A DNA stretch of 64,000 nt from contig CM026403.1 of assembly GCA_014843695.1 (NCBI GenBank), positions 1,430,460 to 1,494,459 of the forward strand. Reading direction: 5' to 3'. Both the position numbers and the translations under genes were made by a program. The notes beneath the pieces were generated by a model. It was given only the letters and a program-made list of their open reading frames with translations, had not been told where the DNA came from and did no database searches. Source of the stretch: Archivesica marissinica. Lineage: Eukaryota > Mollusca > Bivalvia > Venerida > Vesicomyidae. This document shows, one piece after another, positions 49,201 to 58,200 of this stretch; within the stretch, counting starts at the first letter, position 1, and each line of letters starts with the position of its first letter.

Positions 49201-52200
49201 ATAAATATATGTTATATGTTATTTATAATTATATGCACGTGCTATTTTTGGAAATGTGGTGTGGGAATTGTGTAGCTGAGCGGGTTAGCACTGAATGATG
49301 TGTCAGAGAAAGGTATCCGCGTGGGTTGCGAAGGTCGTTATTGGAGGTACCCGGTTTCCCTCCAGTGCTTGCATCAATACTGAATGGCACAGCTGGGAAA
49401 CACTGTGAAACTGTAGCCTCTTTGCTAGAATTTAATAATGACAGCTGTTTAAATATATTGCCGTGTTCTTTATGCTGGGTTTGTACAAATGACCAATCTA
49501 CGTTTTCATGATTTGTGAATTGTAGTGAAATAGTTTTGGTTTAGACAAGAAAGATTGATAATGTTTTTAAGAGCAAACACAAGCTTGTCTAAGCTATCAT
49601 CGATATTTTAACCCAGAAAGTGTGATTTTAACATGGTACAGTTACACGAATGTTGATATTACATAGACATGTGCATTGTGTACCACGTTATATAATAATA
49701 ATAATTATAATGAAGACTTTATTAAACGAGAGAACTCATTTGAATAATTAAGTCGATCTACTCTCAACAAATTAAAATATGAAATAGCATAATGAAACAT
49801 GTAAACAGTAACCAGTAAACCTTTCATAGGAAATAAGATATAAGCTGCAAGAACTAACACTTATATTCATGTATAATTGTAAATTATCAGTTTATTAGGT
49901 TATTGGTCTGTTCATTTTACCACCTGCTATATAAAGCTTTGAAGTGTGGAACAGACTGTGCTGATTTGATGTGATAAGGGAGGGAATTCCACAAATGTGA
50001 CCCTGAATATAAGAAAGATTTCATAAAAAATTCAGTAGTTGGCTTAGGAGGGTAAAGTTGGAGATTGGCTGATGATCGCACGCTTTGAGTTCGAACATCG
50101 GAAGTAAATCTGAATGGCTCTTGCAGATAGACTGTGGTGCTAGGCCATTTAGTGTTTTATACATTAAGACTGCTATTTGAAAGCTAATCCTTTCTGGGGA
50201 AGTCATCCAATTGAGAGTTGAGAATAGTTCGGAAGAAGGAGTGTAAAAATCGTTGTCAATAATTAGTATTGCAACTCGTTTTTGGAATCAATTGTGCGTT
50301 TCACGTCAGCATTGTATATCAATAGACGACTGTCAAAAAGTATCTATTTTTGACCCATTTCTTTTAAAACTATCACTGATTAGATTTTGAGAAAGGACCA
50401 GAATGTCTCACAATAGGTAATTGATGTAGACTCGATTGATGCTAACATTTCCGTCTCTTGCATACAATAGTCTGCTATTGCGGCGGGATTTTGCATGAAT
50501 TCTGCGGACTCCCGATAGCATACCCTGCCATTGTTCGCAATAGGCCATTGTTCGCAATATGCGGGATTTCTGCTCTTTTCTGCGTTTGGTGGAATTCTTG
50601 CGGGCTTGGGAACATGTTGCTATATATCAGCTAAAGAATAGTATAGATACATGCGGACTATCTTATTTGTGGATGCTTATTAATTACAATACTATGACAT
50701 CACGCATATTAGACATAATTATATAGTAGAGGACATAGAAAACGCACACTTCGGATAAGTGTGTTTTTACATGAAAAACAATAAACATATAAATACATAG
50801 TTTTAAACATTTTGGAATATTTTTAGTTGTTTAGTTTGTGTTTTGTAATAGAAATGTGATATATCTTTGATGGAATCCTTCGTATTTCGTGTTCATGTAA
50901 TAATACTCATATAATGTAGGTGTGCGTTTTCTATGTCCTCTAGTATATAATGTAGGTGTGCGTTTTCTATGTCCTCTAGTATATAATGTAGGTGTGCGTT
51001 TTCTATGTCCTCTAGTATATAATGTAGGTGTGCGTTTTCTATGTCCTCTAGTATATAATGTAGGTGTGCGTTTTCTATGTCCTCTAGTATATAATGTAGG
51101 TGTGCGTTTTCTATGTCCTCTAGTATATAATGTAGGTGTGCGTTTTCTATGTCCTCTAGTATATAATGTAGGTGTGCGTTTTCTATGTCCTCTAGTATAT
51201 AATGTAGGTGTGCGTTTTCTATGTCCTCTAGTATATAATGTAGGTGTGCGTTTTCTATGTCCTCTAGTATATAATGTAGGTGTGCGTTTTCTATGTCCTC
51301 TAGTATATAATGTAGGTGTGCGTTTTCTATGTCCTCTAGTATATAATGTAGGTGTGCGTTTTCTATGTCCTCTAGTATATAATGTAGGTGTGCGTTTTCT
51401 ATGTCCTCTAGTATATAACGTAGGTGTGCGTTTTCTATGTCCTCTAGTATATAATGTAGGTGTGCGTTTTCTATGTCCTCTAGTATATAATGTAGGTGTG
51501 TGTTTTCTATGTGCTCTAGTATATAATGTAGGTGTGCGTTTTCTATGTCCTCTAGTATATAATGTAGGTGTGCATTTTAAATGTCATCTAGTATATAATG
51601 TAGGTGTGCGTTTTCTATGTCCTCTAGTATATAATGTAGGTGTGCGTTTTAAATGTCCTCTAGTATATAATGTAGATGTGCATTTTCTATGTCCTCTAGT
51701 ATATAATGTAGGTGTGCGTTTTCTATGTCCTCTAGTATATAATGTAGGTGTGCGTTTTCTATGTCCTCTAGTATATTATCAACGCTGGTGTACAACTACT
51801 TGACTTTTAACTAATCCGCATGCCAGCCAAAACTACAACTGAAATTAAATAAATATGTATGCACGTTGGCACACATCTAGATCTGTACAACTTATTAGAG
51901 AATATAGTTCTGTTTTTATGAAAATACTGAACATGTCGTTACTTTTGATCACCAGTATAGGCACTATCAAATACTCTACATTCTGACAATGTCGTTACTT
52001 TTGATCACCAGTATAGGCGATGTCAAATACTCTACATTCTGACAATGTCATTACTTTTGATTAACAATATAGGCAATGTCAAATACTCTACATTCTGACA
52101 ATGTCATTACTTTTGATCAACAGTATAGGCAATGTCAAATACTCTACATTCTGACAATGTCGTTACTTTTGATCAACAGTATAGGCAATGTCAAATACTC

Positions 52201-55200
52201 TACATACTGACAATGTCGTTACTTTTGATTAACAATATAGGCAATGTCAAATACTCTACATTCTGACAATGTCATTACTTTTGATCAACAGTATAGGCAA
52301 TGTCAAATACTCTACATACTGACAATGTCGTTACTTTTGATCAACAGTATAGGCAATGTCAAATACTCTATATACTGACAATGTCGTTACTTTTGATTAA
52401 CAATATAGGCAATGTCAAATACTCTACATTCTGACAATGTCATTACTTTTGATCAACAGTATAGGCAATGTCAAATACTCTACATTCTGACAATGTCGTT
52501 ACTTTTGATCAACAGTATAGGCAATGTCAAATACTCTACATACTGACAATGTCGTTACTTTTGATCAACAGTATAGGTAATGTCAAATACTCTATATACT
52601 GACAATGTCGTTACTTTTGATTAACAATATAGGCAATGTCAAATACTCTACATTCTGACAATGTCGTTACTTTTGATCAACAGTATAGGCAATGTCAAAT
52701 ACTCTATATACTGACAATGTCGTTACTTTTGATCAACAGTATAGGCAATGTCAAATACTCTATATACTGACAATGTCGTTACTTTTGATCAACAGTATAG
52801 GCACTATCAAATACTCTACATTCTGACAATGTCGTTACTTTTGATTAACAATATAGGCAATGTCAAATACTCTACATTCTGACAATGTCGTTACTTTTGA
52901 TCAACAGTATAGGCAATGTCAAATACTCTATATACTGACAATGTCGTTACTTTTGATTAACAATATAGGCAATGTCAAATACTCTACATTCTGACAATGT
53001 CATTACTTTTGATCAACAGTATAGGCAATGTCAAATACTCTACATTCTGACAATGTCGTTACTTTTGATCAACAGTATAGGCAATGTCAAATACTCTACA
53101 TATCTGACAATGTCGTTACTTTTGATCAACAGTATAGGCAATGTCAAATACTCTACTACTGACAATGTCGTTACTTTTGATCAACAGTATAGGTAATGTC
53201 AAATACTCTATATACTGACAATGTCGTTACTTTTGATTAACAAATAGGCAATGTCAAATACTCTACATTCTGACAATGTCGTTACTTTTGATCAACAGTA
53301 TAGGCAATGTCAAATACTCTACATTCTGACAATGTCGTTACTTTTGATCAACAGTATAGGCAATGTCAAATACTCTACATACTGACAATGTCGTTACTTT
53401 TGATTAACAATATAGGCAATGTCAAATACTCTACATTCTGACAATGTCGTTACTTTTGATCAACAGTATAGGCAATGTCAAATACTCTATATACTGACAA
53501 TGTCGTTACTTTTGATCAACAGTATAGGCAATGTCAAATACTCTATATACTGACAATGTCGTTACTTTTGATCAACAGTATAGGCAATGTCAAATACTCT
53601 ACATACTGACAATGTCGTTACTTTTTATCAACAGTATAGGCAATGTCAAATACTCTACGTACCAGTTTGGTTTCTCTGATAAAAACCACATATAATTCTT
53701 TGCCATGTGCTCGGAAATGCCCATCAAATCCTGTAATTATAATTGAATTACTGTTTGTATACATCCCTTTTTTAACATAAGCATCATCATCATCATCATC
53801 ATCATCAACAACAACAACAACAACAACATTTATTACATTAAGACATCAACTATTATAGCACATACCAACATGTAAATGTATGTATTGTGAACACGTGAAA
53901 ATACAAATTCATGAAAGTTGTCATAACGGAACTGTTATGTAGGTCGTCACGTGTTATTTAAAGGCCTGCAGTTTGACCCCGTCCAATTGTAAAGATTTAT
54001 ACTTTACTACCTGTTCCATGTGATTAGTGGCTTGTATCAACAATGTAGCAGTACATTCAGTATAATTTTGCGTATGTAGGTATTTTCTAACGGTTAATAT
54101 GCACGATCACTCTGTGAGCTGAGAATTAGTCAAAATGAGGCCCTGACAATTTAAGTAAACGTATATTATTGATTGTAAAGAAAATTGATAGTTATGAGTA
54201 TTCAAACTACATAATCCAGATCAGCCCAGGGACATAGATTACATGTTATGTAGGTGCCTCATCAGCCGTAGCGTAATCACTGAGACTGATAATTTGTATG
54301 CATGTATATATATATATGTGTATGGGCCGGAGGCCTTGAATTACGAATTAACTGTTAAACTGATCAGGATCTATGTTGTTTGTAAGGTCGGAGTTTCGTC
54401 ACTTTCATATTCTGTTCTGTCACTTTCATGTATCATCTGGTTTAAAAAGGCCGCCAGATTAAGTGTGAAAATAATGCCTGTTTATACCTTGCCCAAATGT
54501 TGGATTTGAACTGGAGCGTACAACGGAGTCTTGTATTATTCTTGACTTGCACTGTCTCATTCCATTGACATATTGCCAAATTTGAGCGCATAGTGTAGTG
54601 AAGAGCAGAGAAGGTTCCGATACGTTTGTCATGGAAAACATTCAAGCTGTTGTTGAATGATTCCACGCTACTAGTGTCCATGTGGTAGATATAATTTTGC
54701 GCTTCCTTATAAACATAGCATTTTCTAACACATGACAGCAACAGTTCTACAGCAACAGGACTTGTAAGTATTTGACGGCTGGGGATATAGTTGGGATCTA
54801 TTTTACACCGAGACTCGGGTGAACAGTCTGTGTGGTCATTTTGGTAATGTTTGACAATACATTCCATTTTTGTTCGAAGTATGGATTGGTCACCATTGCA
54901 ATTACGCATAGCATATTGCATATGTGTTTTGACCGGCCCAACTTTGTCGGAAAGTTGAATGGACCAGGTTTTGCCCTCTCGGCATTTTGCACCACTTGAT
55001 ATCTGTTTCAGTTGCTTTTCAAGGGATACGGATGCATGCCATGTGTCATATTGATTTACTGTACGTTGCTGATTTTCTCTGATATATTTGCTAACACTTG
55101 TATTACGATCGTGACCATGGCGTCGAACATTAATTTGTTTTGTTTCAAGGTGGGCATATATTCTTTTTGTGCCCAGAAGCTCATGTCGCTGTGCACATGG

Positions 55201-58200
55201 GTCGTCAGCACGGCTGACTATTTCGTGGTGTATTACTTGTTTAGTATTATACCCAAGACAGGCAACGTCAGTGAACTTGGAGTTTCGCCGAGTACTGTGC
55301 CGTGCATCTGTTACCAAGTCTATTGAGTTATCAGGCCCGTTTAACTGAAGCTCTTCGGTTAGAGCAATATCACAGGATGACCGTCTTTCTTCTGATATGT
55401 ACGTGGGTCATAATAGATATAAGTGGTGCTCATGTATTAGATGTATACCATGCAGGGCCTCGCATGTGGCAAATACGATGTGCGTCGACCGTCAGATTTG
55501 TACCGCTATTCCTCGTGTGTTTAAGGTCAAATATAGGTCAACCTGCAGGCCTTTAAGTGATCAGTCTCAACATAATCTCCCGAGGAAAAACTATAGGCTG
55601 TCCATTTAGCGCAGTGATTAGCGCGCTCGCATCTCACCAATGCAACGCGGGTTCGATCCTCGGACCGGGAAGTATGTGAAATGGTACGGTGGTCGCCAGA
55701 TCAGACAGGTGGGTTTTCTCCGGGTATTCCGATTTACTCCCACATGAATAAGCACATATACGATTGCATCCGAGCCAAAGAGAGTGATTAATATAGGTTG
55801 TTACAACTTGCTTCGCAATCATTGTAAAATAAATAAAGTTTAAAGTTTGACCACAGTTACGCTTTCATCCGAGCCAACGAGAGTGACTAATATAAGTTGT
55901 TAAAACGTGTTGCAAAATAAATAAAGTTTAAACTAAACCAAGGGCAATATGTGCAGTACGGAAGTACACCGCGATCTTTTTATTTTAATCCTGTGTACCT
56001 CTGCATAAGGACCGGCGCATGCGCACCCACCACGTGCTTGGATTCCATAGAGGTCGCTGAGCAAGCTGGAAATGAAGTTATGGTGGATGAGCCGTCCGGT
56101 TTCTTGATGAATCGTCAGAAAGGAGAATATTGGAACCCGGCTTGCTGTGTGACTTCCTAATACGAAGATAGCTGGATTCTGTTCCCAAACCTCGAAAGCT
56201 CGTCTACAAAATAACGGCTTAGATGATCAGCTTCGTTATTTGTTTATATTACTTACACTATGTTACAGTACATGTATAATGTTGTGTGGTATGCCTTACA
56301 ATGAACTATACAGGTCTCTTAGTGAAAGATAATTCCATCTTTCGAAAGAGTGAAATGGGGCATTTCCCACTTTTTTGTTTGTGCTTTAAAGCAGCATTAC
56401 ATTGTATGAAATAAAAGATATTTGAAAAATTCAATTTTTACGTATGGGTAGCAATGCTGCTACACATTCTAACAATATACTTTGTATGCTTATGTTCATT
56501 TGGTAAACAGTGTTTTTTTTGCCATAAAACAAACTCGAAACCGAAAGTAGGACTTTCCGAGTCGATCGGTCACGCACTTGTTTACAACCGCAACGCATCG
56601 TCCGCACTTGTTTACATTCAGAATGCATCGTCCCCATTTGTCCTACGTTATCTTTTTTAATTAAATTACTTGATATGTTGATTCATACCTCTGTTAGCAA
56701 AGTCTTTAGGGACATTTCTACATCCCCGCGAGGGTTTCGACATTAGAGGAAGATAGATAGATAGTCTTTCATGTTCAAAATATATATGTTGTTTTCAACA
56801 TCCCCTGTTGTTTCACGCATGCGCACTGTGCGTGTTTACAATTCGTGTGTTGAGAAACAAATTCGCGTATACGACGGTTTAAATTTATTGGAATGTTATC
56901 GTTTCTGAGTGACTATTTCGTAAACACACACACATTAGTATTTATATTTTACCCATAACATCCTTTATTACGATGTAATTCTGCTTTAAGCAACAAAAAT
57001 AATGTGCCTAAAACATACATATTGTACACACTAACTGCACATATTAACATGTGGCTGTCCGATTAGCGCTCGCTTCTCACCAGTGCAACCCGGGTTCGAT
57101 CCTTAGATGGTACGGTGGTCGCCAGATCGGACATGTGGGTTTTCTCCGGGTACTCCAGTTTCCTCCCACACGAATGGCTACAGTTACGCCAACGTGAGTG
57201 ATTAATATAAGTTGTTAGAACTTGCTTCGCAATCGTTGTAAAATAAATAAAGTTTAAACTTATCAACTGTGAACAGAGCACACTGTATTTGATATTAATG
57301 AATGTATCGATATCATTTCCAAATAATATATATTCTAACACGACCCTGCTAATAACATACATACTTGTAGAGTATAATCTACCTCGGGTTATTCTGCGAT
57401 ATACCTACCTTGAACTATGCTGCCCACGCACCGTGTTTTGGCTATTCCATTTATACAATGCGAGTAAAGTTTTATGAATGAAAGTCACGTGATGTTTGTA
57501 AATACTACCGTGGGAAATCGCGGAAGTGAGCTATTTTTAGAATCAGATAATCTCTTGTCCGTCTTGTTTTTCTGTTAAGTAACGTTTCAGTTACTATTCT
57601 GTACAGTTTTATTTGACAAAATAAATAAAATTATTGATCAGTTACAACTTTTGTTCATTTATGCACTAGATTGATATTTTCCATAAAAAATAACGTCATC
57701 ACCCCTTACGCGGGAGGAAATTTCGAAAGCCAAATGCAGTGGAGTACCACGGCGTTTGAAGAAAATACTCCTTTGATTCTCGTCTAAAATTATTAGAAGT
57801 AAGTCGTGTTAGAATCGAAATAATAAGTATCAACCGTGGTATATCGCAGAATAATCCTCGTTTGTCGTTCTTATTAGTTCTTAAATAATAAATATTTGTT
57901 AACCTGCATGCCTTTGCCTCTCGGGCGTGGATCAAATCAGTGCCAATTGCCTGATAATAGAAAATATGTAATATGCAGATTAGATGCGTAATAGTAAGTA
58001 AATATTGCATCATAATGACATGTCCATTTACTTAGGTACATAAGTCTACATCGGGTATGTCAAAGTCGGGTATGTCTAATTATCCGGTTATCTCGAAGTC
58101 GGATCAGAGTCCCGTTTCAGACATTATGATTTTGCATATAACTGGCTACGTTTATATAGAATTTCGTTATGTCAAACTTCGGTTATGTCGAAGTATTTTA

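Noticed and set aside
50922..51803. 293-codon plus-strand frame of VRFLCPLVYNVG repeats
   Set aside because: 36-bp array derived from the TIR-1 end, inside an intron of a minus-strand gene.
55951..56160. Plus-strand 69-codon frame that looks protein-like
   Set aside because: Exact shadow of the aminotransferase-like exon at 55999-56203, whose minus-strand product has family motifs and splice sites.
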